Positions 47,940 through 59,284 of a DNA stretch of 64,000 nucleotides are shown here, piece after piece (positions within the stretch are counted from its first letter, which is position 1; the number at the start of each line of letters is the position of its first letter). Where the stretch lies: NCBI GenBank assembly GCA_033002965.1, contig JAURVB010000002.1, positions 1 through 64,000 on the forward strand, in the 5' to 3' direction. The stretch is from Piper betle (Eukaryota; Streptophyta; Magnoliopsida; Piperales; Piperaceae). The position numbers were made by a program, and so were the translations under genes. Under the pieces are notes generated by a model that made no database searches, was not told where the DNA came from, and worked only from the letters and a program-made list of their open reading frames with translations.

Positions 47940-48137
47940 TTGCAGTGGGAGGAGTCAAAACTGCGATCAGAATCTGCGGATATGGTCCCGCCGTTGTTGA
48001 AAACTTTGGCCAACTTTCCCAGTTACTTTGTCTCTGATGGCTTAAAGAAAAAGCTTGGAGTGAAAGAAGAGGTGACATTGGCCGGCATTTTGTCTGCTGA
48101 TGTTACAAGATCGAGATCGAGTTTGATCGACGAATAG
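47940..48137 (+). CDS. Unassigned small ORF or exon, hypothetical
   Basis: Sixty-five codons, with a plausible globular segment (MVPPLLKTLANFPSYFVSDG, then LKKKLGVKEEVTLAG). Base composition fits coding DNA better than its flanks. No family recognised; it may be a remnant exon. Confidence 0.25.
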   Translation: MQWEESKLRSESADMVPPLLKTLANFPSYFVSDGLKKKLGVKEEVTLAGILSADVTRSRSSLIDE

Positions 48138-48249
48138 GAGATGGAAATAATTGTGACGGCCGGCTCTCTCGTAGACAAATTACGCAATGACAATTGGACG
48201 GCGCCAAATTTAAAAGACGTTTTTTTCTTCAAAAATATGTTATATGCCG

Positions 48250-49870
48250 GCCTAATTTGTTTACAGGAAAATTTTAGGTGTTCGTACAGCTTATATTAGC
48301 TTCACCGCCAATTTGAACTGTTTCTAATGAGTCCCACGTTTAGAAGAAAAATATATAAATTGGAGGCTGATAATTTTTTTAGAATGACCTACTTTAAAAT
48401 TTTTTAAAAATGTACTTGCTTAAAGTATTTTAAAATAAATTTTTATTATAATTATCTTAATCATTAAAATGAAAAGGTTATACATATTAGATTAATTTGA
48501 AATTTTATAACTAGTATATTTACTTATGTTTACATTTATCTATGTGGATTGTAGGTAGTGAGACCTACTAAATTATTCAAAATAAAAGTTGTAACTTATA
48601 GAAGACATATGAGTTGTGGCTCATGTATATAATAAGACTTTGTTTTTAGCCCGGTTATGGTCGTTGTAAAAAAATTTGGTTTGCTAGGAAAGAAAAAATT
48701 AAAATTAAAATTTGTTTGTTTGAAAAATAAAAGTTGAATAGTAGTTCTAGACACGGCCTTGAGAAAAAAATTAAATTTCAATTAATAAACTAAATATCAA
48801 TACTGCTGATCTGTGCAACAAGTTTGTTTAGTTCTTTTCTTCTTTTCTTAAAAAAGTATCTAACTCATAGATACAAAAAATTAGAATCGGCTTTTGAATA
48901 GGTTTGTGAGAGGGAAACGAAATCGGTCCAATTTAACAAAATTCGAACAAGAATCAATTCTTTTAAATCGGTCGGAATTGGTTGGATATAAGAAATATTT
49001 TTATATTTTAGGAATATATTAATATTAAATATAAAAAACATATATAATAAAGTAATAATTAATAATTTCTTTTTTATATAATATTAAATATGACAAGCAT
49101 ACATAGTAAAGTAATTATTAATAATATTGTAAGACCTAATGCTCAATAGAATTAAAAAATATTCTAAAATATTAATTATCGAATTAATTAATACAATTGA
49201 AGACTACCAATTTATATTTTTTTCAAAAATTACCAATTTTGTTTTTAGCCAATCTTTTGATATTCAATTAAGAGAGGGAATTTTTCAAAGAACAAAACAA
49301 CCAAAAGATAAAGAAAATGGAAACGAAAAATCAAAGAATTACATCATTCATCATTGTTCTTCACAATTGATAACTCTTGGGAAAGAATAGTAATAATCTA
49401 AGGGAAGGTCTTTTAGAACCAATCATAATCAAGAAACTACCATTCATTAAATATCCTTAATGGCAGTTGAGAAATTTCAATAATAAATGGGAGGTATCTC
49501 CTATCTATATTTAGTTGTTTGTAAAAATCATCAAAGGATTTAAAGAACAAGTAGTGAAAGTAAGAAGTGGTTGTGAAGCCTTAAGGAGTGAAGTTGGGTT
49601 GAAGGAGAAGGCTGTGGTTTAGAATATATATTATTTTCCTTCTTTTTTTAATAACATTATTGCAATGAATTTTATATTTTCATTTAAATCTATTAAATGT
49701 TAAAATTCATTCTTTTGGGTTCACAATAGATCTTAATTGTGAAGTTTAAATAAATTTATTTTTTTCATATACGAATAGTTTATTTAGCTTTTTGCTAAAT
49801 GCACCAAGTACCTGGTCAATATTTATGTGAGATTTGACACTACCTAGGGATAGGCATGTCAAGTTTGTCA
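48250..49870. other. AT-rich intergenic DNA
   Basis: Stops in all frames apart from a short chance frame at 49,139-49,390. A patch at 48,885-48,980 with repeated aatcggt words may be a hAT-like terminus; no partner found. Confidence 0.35.
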
Positions 49871-49871
49871 T

Positions 49872-51469
49872 TGTGACACCCAGATTTGGGTTTCAAAAAT
49901 GTTGTGATCAAGTCCAGTTATGTCTAAAGCAGCTAGTGTATCAAAGTAACTCGGTTGCGGTCAAGAGAATGGAAGACATCACTAAATACGTGTCAAAAAT
50001 ACATCAAATGTAAGTAAAAGTGTAAAAGAAAAAATAATTACGTTGAACTCAAGTGTGTGTAATATTTATTTGTCCTCCCACCAACGCAAACTCAAAATCA
50101 TGAAACCTACATATATAATAGGAAAAACGTTAATAACGAGTGTTACTGGTTCAAAATATCTAATAGTCAAACTGGCACAGGAGAGCTAACCCCCATGTTA
50201 AATGAAAACATTTATGTACTCCTTTACATAATCTCTCATAAAGGCGTTAATTAGGAGCCATCAACCTAATGCGACATCGTCCCATTTCTATCTCATCTCA
50301 TGTCTCATCAACTTTAAAAAATTATCCCTTGCGCAAAAACATCACTTTCTTTTCTTTCAGTCTTTTACATCACCCATATCACTTCTGACCTTGAGTACAA
50401 AGGCAGAGTACTCTTAGGCATAAGTCTTCAGTACCCTTTGAAGCCACAAGTCTAGACATGCATTGCATTGCAATACCCATAAACCTTTACACTTCTCCGA
50501 GTTTGAGGAACTCAAAGGTGAAGTTTTCAGGATCCCTCGAGAATGGAACAAATGCTCACTAAATCTAGAGGCTGTTTGACAAACATGAGTCCTATCTCAA
50601 GACGTGGTTGTCAGTTTTCCCCTGTCTCACATCTTACTGGAAAACTCGAGAATATCATACATAGGACTGGGAAGAATTTATATGATAAGCCCAAAGGCAA
50701 CTTGCGGTGGATCTTGTTTTCAAAATCAAACTCAAGGGGTCTCATCATCAAGGGTTATTAATTATGGAAGTAAAATATGTCGAAATGGCCCATGTTAAAT
50801 AGGTTTCGATAAAACATCCACTTAACACGTCTTGCGATCTAGAAATTAAATTAGCAATAGAATATAGTGATAAAAAGTGAGAAGAGTCCTAACGGACCTG
50901 AGTCTCCAAGTGTGATGTCTCATCTACGGCGAGCTTAGACTCGGAAACCTACATCGAAACTTACTGCTAAATAAAATATTGTCATCTCTATATAATGCAT
51001 GTTCGTAGTGTGTGATTACATCATCAATACATCCTAATAAAGAAAACTGCTAAATAAACATACAACTAAACATACAGTACGCAAATTGAGACTTAATAAA
51101 TGAAATAACTAATAACAAATAATAAATAAATACACTCAAGAGTAAATAGATATAATAAATACATGAAATATTCAATACTCTAACCATTAAATAATAATAA
51201 CATATACTATATAAATACACGGCTAAACACCGATAAATATCACATATACTCGTGTTAGTAAACATATAAATATAATCATTCAATAAATAAATAGTTAATT
51301 TTAATTAATCATGAATAATAATAATATCATAGTCATTATAGTTATCCAATTCAAAATACACAACTAAATACAAATAAATAATAATATACATACAACGAAC
51401 AAAAAGATAAGTAAATAAATATACACAATTTAACAAACATGAATAAGATTAATATTAATAAGTAAATAT

Positions 51470-51508
<39 letters not shown>

Positions 51509-53028
51509 TCATCACATAAGTATTTATCATATACGACAAACATCTAAATAAAAAGAATAAATAATAATAAATAAATAAATAAAATCAATTATAATATCAA
51601 AATATGTTAAATAATGTGAATATGCATCTAAACTAATATTGAGGTAGTTCTCGAATTACCGAAAACTGTCGAAAATGAGCTAAACCAGGTTAACTCAATG
51701 AACTGAACCGGGTCGACCACCTTAACTCAGTCTAGGTCAGATAAACTGGTGGGCTAGGTCTGCTGGGTTGGTGTGGACTACTAGACATGTACACAGACAT
51801 GGGAAAAGATGTGGACAAGAACGGGTGAATAGAACTCGGGCTAGCGGACGCTAACGCAGGAAAGTGGACCCGAATGCAGGTGACTGGGTTTGACGGGGTT
51901 AGTGGCGCCCGTCACAAGAAAACGCCAACGGCAACGCAACTGGGGTTGCCTCTGGTCAAGATCGACAGCCCTGATGATGAGGAAGAAGGTGGTGGTGGCA
52001 ATCAGTGGAGTCCAGAGGTGGTGGCATCGCCGGCAGCGATCGCGGCCACGGTGGTGGTCATGGGTGGTCTCAAAATGAAGATCTCGATGAACGTAATTTG
52101 TATTGATAGTTAGACCAGCTGGATGTAGCTCGCTGGGGCTGGAAAATATCCCGAAAGGGTGGCAGCAGCGGCGGCAAAATCAGGCTGCAAGAAAGTCATT
52201 ACCGATGGCGACTGCAGTGGCACCAGTGGTCGTGAGGGGTACGAATCGATAGCCAGCCGCAAGGTGGTCCTAGTGATGCCGGTCCAGTGGCCGAGGATAA
52301 GCTGGAGACTCACCAACGGTGAGCTGAAGTAGTGGTGCTTATAGGGTGTAAAACTCCAAAAATCATGAAAAATCTATGAAAAATAATTGGGTGGAAGCTA
52401 GGGCTGACATGGACTACTCAGATCTAGCCACCTAGCTCGATTTGAACGTCTGACAACTCATAGCCTAGTGGGGCCCACCTATGAGTATATGTAATATATA
52501 TATATATATGGACAGAAAGCCCAAATCGAGACCGTCTAAGGTCAAAACTGACTTGAGTCCAAAAGTGACTCTATGGGTGGGAAATAAGGTAAAAAAGGCT
52601 AAATGAGCCTTGAACCATCAACTCAATCGGGTGAAAACCTACAACTCAATCAAGTTGGACCCACAAGGGCATAATCTGGTGATCCGAAATCCCTATGATG
52701 CACAAATGAGATACCTTGAAAATCCCAAACGAATACTAAACTCTGCAATAGGCTAAATCTATGCTTACAACCCTGGCTAACCCATAAAAAAAATTATCTA
52801 TATACCTCGTCTATACAATGATAACTCATGCTTTGTTGTAGCCTATCTCAAGTTATCATTTGTGTCAGACATATTTAGCCATTATAATATACTCACATAA
52901 CCATCTGGAACCCATACTCATAATTTGAAAATTAGTCTAATTCGAACTCGCTCGAATCGACTCGAGACTAACCCGAACTAGGTAAAACTATAAACCGGTA
53001 AAACCCGAACCCGAAAGTGGGTTTTATA
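49872..53028 (-). mobile_element. Probable solo gypsy LTR, minus orientation (copy L8)
   Basis: In plus orientation it runs from tgtgacaccc to gggttttata, the same termini as the LTR at 27,421-30,306 with a few transitions. Landmarks follow the family order: gttactggttcaaaa (50,144), ggttattaattatgg (50,751), an AT-rich expansion at 51,000-51,620 with an (AAT)n run, the GC-rich block at 51,850-52,330, then gaacccatactcata (52,910). No polypurine tract or pol sequence adjoins. The flanks gtcat and accat agree at three of five positions. Confidence 0.65.
51474..51504. repeat. (AAT)n microsatellite
   Basis: About ten tandem aat units inside LTR copy L8. Confidence 0.85.
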
Positions 53029-53229
53029 ACCATAAATTTGGAGGAGTGTTTCAAAAATAAGATAGAGATATACTTATTTTCCACAAGCAACCAATAAAGA
53101 GTTAGAATGTAACGTATTGCACTTAAAAGATTTGCAAAGAAATATGACAGGACTTTCTAGAGTAATAAATTTGTAATAAGATGAGAGAGCCCGTGTTGTA
53201 AATAATGATGTTCCCTGTGTTAGCAATTT

Positions 53230-53972
53230 AGCGGCACTGCGAGCAGTGAGGGTAGGCACAGGTGGCGCGAAGAAAGCCGGTCATGGTAGCGGGTGGCGGC
53301 AGAGCTTGGAGCTGGCGGCAAGGGACAATAACGACGAGTGAAACGACGACAGTGATAGACCGGTAAGCGGTGACTGAAGGCAAAGGGGGATGGCTAGGGC
53401 AGTGATCAACGCATTGAGCGGGGGGTAGGGGACGGTGAGATCGGGGTACGACGAGGGTGGGCGTGTGGTCGCGGGCGAACATGGGAGCGGGCTGCGGTTG
53501 TGGGTGGACATCGACAACAAGGGACATTTGGGCAGATGGGGATGGCAGGGCTAGCGTTATGGGACAGCGAGGGCAGGCAGCAGAGGCGATCGGCAAGCAG
53601 TGGTGGACAGCGAGGTCCTTAGGTGGTCAAGGGTGGCAAGGGACGGCAATAGTCGACAGGCCGTGGGAGATGGTGAGGGCCGGCGGGTGGCGGGCAATGG
53701 CATGCATGCGGCGGCTGCCACCACTTGTTGTGGCTATATTATAATTATATTTAACCGTGGTTCTGTAGTGGCAAAGTAATGGCTAATTGACCATGCTACT
53801 GTATTCCGTAGTTTTGTTTTTAAAAAATATTTTGTCAATTGCTACCGCTTGTTGTGGCTATGCCGTGTTTATAATTTGTCACGCTAACTCGTAGCAAAGG
53901 GGTGGCTAATTTGCCACAGGAATGACCATTGATAAAATTCAGCCGTGGTAAAAGTCTGTTTTTCTTCTGGTG
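53230..53972. mobile_element. CACTA-like transposon end with subterminal repeats
   Basis: The right edge in reverse complement reads caccagaagaaaaacagac then ttttaccacggct. This resembles the CACTA terminal repeat style followed by subterminal words. Multiple gtggcta / gccacaggaat / accgtgg words occur at 53,730-53,950. The GC-rich 53,230-53,720 part has open frames on both strands without a recognised domain. No transposase and no opposite end were located. Confidence 0.4.
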
Positions 53973-55110
53973 TAACAGATGTCCACGCATAGAAATGAGG
54001 GCTTAAATTCACACGGTTGTTAAAAAATTTACCTCAAAACAAAGGAATGAAGAGTGACCATAGTGTATCACATAATTAATAGTTAATTTGATAAGTAAAA
54101 CGGAAAGAAAAAATTCACCAACAAATAAAACAACCACAGATAATAATGACCAAGGATTTATGGCATCACCACTAAGGAAATCTTGATTTCTCATAAATAT
54201 ATTGCCCACCATTCCATTATGTTCTTTTATTGAGATTTTTTTCCAAAGCTTCTTTATTGAGATTTGCGAAAGGAGCTGAGAGGATTTTGAAGTTCAAATG
54301 AGATAATTTGATCGCATTAAAATACTTGCTACTTTAAATTAGCTAAATAACATGTTTCCTGGCCAGGTCAACATCTTAAAATGGGACAAAATACAAAAGA
54401 AACTTAACTGGGAAAATATCATAGATATTCAAATTTAAAATTTTTTTATTCAAATAGTCAAAATTTCAAACTTTTATTAAACATAACCATTTTTAAAACT
54501 TTTTTATCAATCATGACCTAATCTCATAATTTTTCATTCAATGATAAAATACCCATAAAACTCTTACTTTTATTTAAAACAAGGTAGATAATAAATAAAA
54601 GTTATAATCATTACAAACTTCATATATAAAGATAAAAACATTGGCTAAATGATGAATAAGCTCTAAAATTATATTTCTAATGAGTTAAAAGGCTAAAGGT
54701 AAAATTTTTAGATTTTTTTTTAGTTTTGAATGATCAATACTGAAAAAAGAAGACAATAAAGTGTATAAATTTTGGGTGTTTAAAATTTGAATTTGAAATT
54801 GTCATATTTTATTAGTAATTAAAACTTTTGTTTTATAAAATATATTTTTAATTTAAAGATTTTTTTTTAAAAAAACTAAATCTCATCATTATACAGAATG
54901 TAACAAAAACACATTTAAAAAAATTTGAAATTAAATTAAGGTAGTTATATTAATAAAGCAAAAATTATGAGTTAAATATGCTTAAAATATATGAATTGAT
55001 CGTATGTGAAATGAAAATTATTAATCTGATTATATCTAATAAAAATGTAAACTTTTAGACATTGGTGATGGAAAACACTAAAATATAGTTATTTATGATA
55101 TTTTCCTCTT
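53973..55110. other. AT-rich intergenic DNA
   Basis: Stops in all frames; no gene or paired repeat recognised. Confidence 0.45.
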
Positions 55111-55111
55111 A

Positions 55112-55126
55112 TATATATATATATAT
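55112..55126 (+). promoter_or_regulatory. TATA-like (TA)n run upstream of the 55,172 ORF
   Basis: A short TA run lies 45-60 bases before an ATG in good context (cgccATGG). It could act as a TATA box, or be a chance microsatellite. Confidence 0.3.
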
Positions 55127-55171
55127 CAACGGGCACAAGCACTCTACAAAATTCAAAATTCTTCAAACGCC

Positions 55172-55419
55172 ATGGTCCGACTACTCATCGCCGCCACTAT
55201 TGCCGCCGGTGCCGCCCGCTCCGCCTCCAACATCGACGCCCTCGTCGGCACCCTCGTCTCCCCCAGCGGCAACGGCGAGATCTGCGCGATCCCCAACAAG
55301 ATCCGGGCCAAGAACCCGGAGCGCGCAGAGAAGGAGGTGCTCCGGTGCGTGCAGGCGATGGCGGTAGAGCTGGTTGGAGTGGATGTTGGTTGTTTTGGGG
55401 ATCTGGGTGGTTGGAAGGT
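55172..55419 (+). CDS. First exon of an unknown or truncated gene
   Basis: The frame starts MVRLLIAATIAAGAARSASN, a short hydrophobic/Ala-rich N-terminus. It continues with LVSPSGNGEICAIPNKIRAK and RAEKEVLRCVQAMAVELVGV before a consensus donor (tggaag|gtaaga at 55,420). It is GC-rich, with third-position GC bias like the first exon of the DUF1639 gene. I do not recognise the family and find no convincing second exon; the myosin exons downstream are unrelated in sequence. It may be a real gene start or a captured exon. If unspliced the frame runs to 55,513. Confidence 0.4.
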
Positions 55420-55628
55420 AAGAATCTTTGGTTTGATTCTGTGGTGCTGGTCGGGCGGGATGGGATTCTGCATTGTTAGAAATGGTATGTGTGCTTTTTT
55501 TTGGTTTTTTTAAAAGATTGTGAGCTAGTAGATTTATTAATTTGTGCGTTTGAAAAAATTGAGACTTGGCATTGAAATTTGAGACAATTTGTTTGCTTTC
55601 ACATTGATGGATGCTTGGAATGCCAATG

Positions 55629-55853
55629 TGGGAATTGTCACTGTTTTACAATGAGCCAACTTGGGACTCGATTAGTGGTTATTGAGACAGACAGACTGAT
55701 ATGTAGGAATTGTCACTGTTTTAAAATGAGCCAACTTGGGACTTGATTAGTGGTTTTTGAGATAGACAGACAGATGTGTGGGAATTATCACTGTTTTAAA
55801 ATGAGCCAACTTGGGACTCGATTAGTGGTTATTGAGACAGACAGACAGATGTG
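55629..55853. repeat. 75-bp tandem repeat, three copies
   Basis: Copies start at 55,629, 55,704 and 55,779, each exactly 75 bases, sharing gaattgtcactgtttta, atgagccaacttgggact and gattagtggttattgagaca. Diverged single copies are visible near 55,982 and 56,270. Confidence 0.9.
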
Positions 55854-56585
55854 TGGGGAGTATGGATTGGAGCTAGGTGTATTAATTTGTTTGCATTTTG
55901 GGATTTTTAGCGAATTTGTATTGAAATTTGTTTGCTTTCACGTTCCTGGTGTTCACATGGATCATTTTTTAAATGGTCGTGTGGAAAGAGTAACCGCTTT
56001 CAATAGCCAACTTGAGAATCAATTATTAATATAGAGATAAGCAAATCTGTGGAAAGTATGATTAGTGCCAAGGCTTGATTATGTGCTTCTCTGCTATGCA
56101 GCAATGCTGCCAATAGAATTTTGCTAGTTGACTTTATGCTGGAACTTTAGTTGACCCAATAAATGTAATCATGTAGACATATACATTTTTTTCATAGCAA
56201 ATTTTGAGAATTTTCATGGAAATTGAGACAATTTGTTTGCTTTACCATTGTTGAAATGACTGAGTGGGAAATGCAACTGTTTTCAAAGGAGCCTACTTGA
56301 GAATCAATTAGAGGTACTAGAGATAAACAGATGCTTGGAAATACAAATTGGTGGCAAGACTTGATTATATGCTTGGAAATATGAATTGATGGAATTTTAG
56401 TTACTCAAGAAATATTGTCATTTAGACAGATGATGTTCCCATACCTGATAAAGTTTGAATAAGCATGATTTGTTTACAAGACAGAATGACTCACAATCAA
56501 GGTTTTTGTAGATTTTTTTTTTTTTTGATATACTATTATATGCCATGTTAACCTGCTGTTCCTTCAAAAATGTTTTCTTTTACAG

Positions 56586-56938
56586 GCTAGTTGATACAAT
56601 AACTATCTCTATTGGCCAGGATCCCAACTCAAACTCCTTGATTGGGGTCCTTGATATATATGGCTTTGAAAGCTTTAAGATAAACATGTAGGGGAACCAA
56701 GTTAAGCATTATATATGTCATGTTCAATTTTGTCACTGCTGTGTCATGAAATTTTTATTGTCCTGCAGTTTCGAACAATTTTGTATCAATTTCACAAATG
56801 AAAAACTGCAGCTGCATTTTAACCAGGTAGTTTACATTATTCACGTAGGTTGCCTGGAATTTACATCAGTGGGCTAATTTACATCATTGGGTGGATTAGG
56901 ATATTTTTTCTTGCCTTATCTGTTTGCAGTATGCGTTT
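56586..56938 (+). pseudogene. Myosin heavy-chain gene fragment with introns
   Basis: Exon-like segments 56,586-56,687 ([15 protein letters not shown], then [15 protein letters not shown]) and 56,769-56,826 (FEQFCINFTNEKLQLHFNQ) match the motor domain of plant myosins around the relay region. The flanks are proper splice sites (tacag|g, at|gtaggg, ctgcag|t, cag|gtag), and phases agree. A third acceptor at 56,929 leads to a degraded start and a stop. Only a few dozen of the roughly 1,500 residues of a class XI myosin are present. Retained introns mean it was copied or moved as DNA, not through mRNA. Confidence 0.8.
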
Positions 56939-57480
56939 GTTCCAACGGTCAAATTGGATTGCTTGTGACAGCTTTGTTTTACATGCTATTCATTTTACTT
57001 TTAGAATGTGAAAAGTTGTGACTGCTGGAATAGCATTAACCTTTCACTTTCACTTTGCTATTCATTTTGCTATTCATGTTATTCATGTTGCATGCGGCAG
57101 TTGGAATGGCATTAACCTTTCACTTTTAATGACTTAAACTGTTATAGATCTTTAGTTCAAAATTAACAAAGCAGTCAAGAAATTCTTAAGGGATGGTAGT
57201 TCGAATCCATCAAGATCCTACGTAGTCAAAATTTAATGAAAATTTGAGATGTTATAATTATGTAAATGACAAAAAATAATATCATTGAATTTTGATAGCA
57301 TTACATAAGATTACATTTTACAAATACATTTTTGACTTAAAAACAATACAAATACAAAAAATTATAGTCATTTAATAACATTACATAAGATTAAATTTTA
57401 TAAAATACACAAAAATACAAAGACAATGTTTCCCAACATCTACAACCATACCTTATATAAGCCCAAAAACTCATATTGCA

Positions 57481-58503
57481 TGGGATTATTGTTACAATTG
57501 CTATGAATATTTTTACATGTTGTAGAATAATGACCTCTCTCGTTACAAAGACTACATATCCTTCTTTTTGTTTTAGCTTGAGCAACTTCGTATCATGCCT
57601 TATATCTTTGACAATTTTTGGGACAACCTTTAGTATGCAACTGAGAAGGGCCATGCACAACTATTTGAGGAATATGCTCCATTGAAGTTCTAACTTGCCT
57701 CTCAACAAAGTTGTTGCTTGTTTGTGCTCTCAATGAAGATGAACTCCTAATCGCATCAAGCTTCTCAACCAAATTTTCTAAAAGAGGTAATGCAAAACAA
57801 TATTGCTCATCTGAATTTATTCCCAAATCTTCTAATTGGATAGTCATATTCCAAAATCTCCATATTTGCTCAATCCTATTTGATGCAGTGAATCAATTAT
57901 ATTCTTGCAGGATTCAGACAGACAACTATGAGACCGAAGCTTTCCAACTTTGGTTGGAGTTGAGGAGTTATGACTATGAATAACCAAAAAAAAAACTTTC
58001 CACACCCCACACTTGCTTAAATGTATTCTCATATAAACTTTGCAATTTTCTCTAGTGTCTCTACGCCTTTTAATTTCTCTCCCCATCTGCCTCTTGTCAT
58101 TCATATCTTTTTTACCTTCTTTCGTACAGATAAATTTTTGAGACATAATACAGTTTGTCATTCTCAAACGATAAAAACCACCCTTTCAAATGTCAAACCC
58201 TTGTCTTCTTGTATACTAGTTGTAAAAATTATATGCAGCTTTTTCTGAAGAGAATTCCATGCCCAAACAAGGGGTCATATTTTCAACTGATTCGACTATT
58301 TGTATGGCTTCATCTTCATCTTCTATTTTTTCAAAATCTTCACTAATCTTGTCAAATTCTTCAATTTCCTCACAATCTTCTTCTGTAGTCTGCACTCCAT
58401 GTTGAGTCAACCACAAATTAGGTATCTGATCTTCCTTATCTTTCATGGAACTACCAACAATTTTCCAGTCAACATATCTAATGCTGATATTTTCTTCCAT
58501 CAA
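57481..58503 (-). pseudogene. FAR1-related sequence pseudogene lacking the transposase core
   Basis: Reading leftward from 58,503: an acidic N-terminus, then the FAR1 DNA-binding region (GMEFSSEKAAYNFYN, YTRRQGFDI, IMSQKFICTKEGKK, TRENCKVYMRI) with two in-frame stops near 58,165-58,215. After LRSHSCLSESCKNIIDSL the protein jumps at about 57,845 to the C-terminal end (LHTKGCPKNCQRYK) and a zinc knuckle ICSLCNERGHYSTTC near 57,530. The MULE-transposase and SWIM parts, several hundred residues in normal members, are absent. FAR1-type proteins are plant transcription factors derived from Mutator transposase. Confidence 0.75.
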
Positions 58504-58875
58504 ATATACAAAATAGTTAAACGAAACAATTATGAAACTAATTACTAGGAAAATCTAGATCAACTTTTGCCAGAATATAAATTGAGGAACAAGACCAAAC
58601 TAATTATTTTTTCAGTCTTGGATTCCCTTGCCGGCGTCCAACTCTTTCACAACGGCTTGCTCTCCTTCAAAGTTGTCGATATTGCCATATGAGTTTGTTT
58701 GTGCGCATACTGTTGATGATTCACCACCGCCTGCTCAACAAAAAAATATATATATCAAATATTGGTAGAAAACCCACTAACCAAATTAAAAACACATAGG
58801 ATCAGAATAGCTGCTTCATTGACTCTTTTGAAAAAAAGAAGCAAATTTACCCACACGCATGTATATTGCTCTCCG
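58504..58875. other. Spacer between FAR1-like and DDB1-like fragments
   Basis: On the minus strand a possible exon (about 58,735-58,615) follows an acceptor-like tgttgagcag and ends in a stop. One frame reads SSTVCAQTNSYGNIDNFEGE, which I cannot assign. The rest is AT-rich. Confidence 0.3.
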
Positions 58876-58998
58876 TTAATGTGGCAGTAAGAATTTAGCA
58901 AAATAAAGACAAAATGCTAGCACTTCGGGTAAGGATTTACAGAAATGAGAACAGATTCGAATGACTGAAAAACTTGAACTTCCCGCCCTCGATTTCGC

Positions 58999-59250
58999 AT
59001 GCAATCTTTTCAGTTTGTTTACTATCTTGCAGAGCTTTTCTACAGATAAATCCATAGGACTTGATATGTCCGACATCCGTTCATGGCTAAGATCTAGGAA
59101 AGATTCAATTAGATCCCCATCTACAAAATTCTGGCTACCTGATGTCTTATTTTCATTGTTGCATGGCCTCCATTCTTGATGGCTCAGCCTTCCCACGCCC
59201 TCAATAACCTTTCTCAAATGGGATTGAAGCTCCGACGAGGTTAAGCTCTG
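58999..59250 (-). pseudogene. DDB1 C-terminal gene fragment
   Basis: The minus-strand frame reads LQSHLRKVIEGVGRLSHQEW, then FVDGDLIESFLDLSHERMSD and VEKLCKIVNKLKRLH. This is the extreme C-terminus of DNA damage-binding protein 1, the CUL4 ubiquitin-ligase adaptor. It is about 80 of roughly 1,090 residues, in one uninterrupted frame. The stop that should follow the final Arg-Leu-His is replaced by Ala-Lys-Ser and the frame runs on to 58,876. Upstream the frame enters the GC-rich tandem repeats. It is a fragment, not a working DDB1. Confidence 0.75.
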
Positions 59251-59284
59251 GCCGTTTAAACAGCGAAACAGAGGAACTGTGGTG

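Noticed and set aside
53074..53259. A 61-codon minus frame starting MPTLTARSAAKLLTQGTSLF, which looks like a mitochondrial targeting peptide
   Set aside because: No downstream exon or recognised mature domain; it sits between an LTR and a CACTA-like end.
57187..57230. A gttcgaatcc-like B-box word suggesting a tRNA or SINE
   Set aside because: No A box at the right spacing and no cloverleaf could be drawn.
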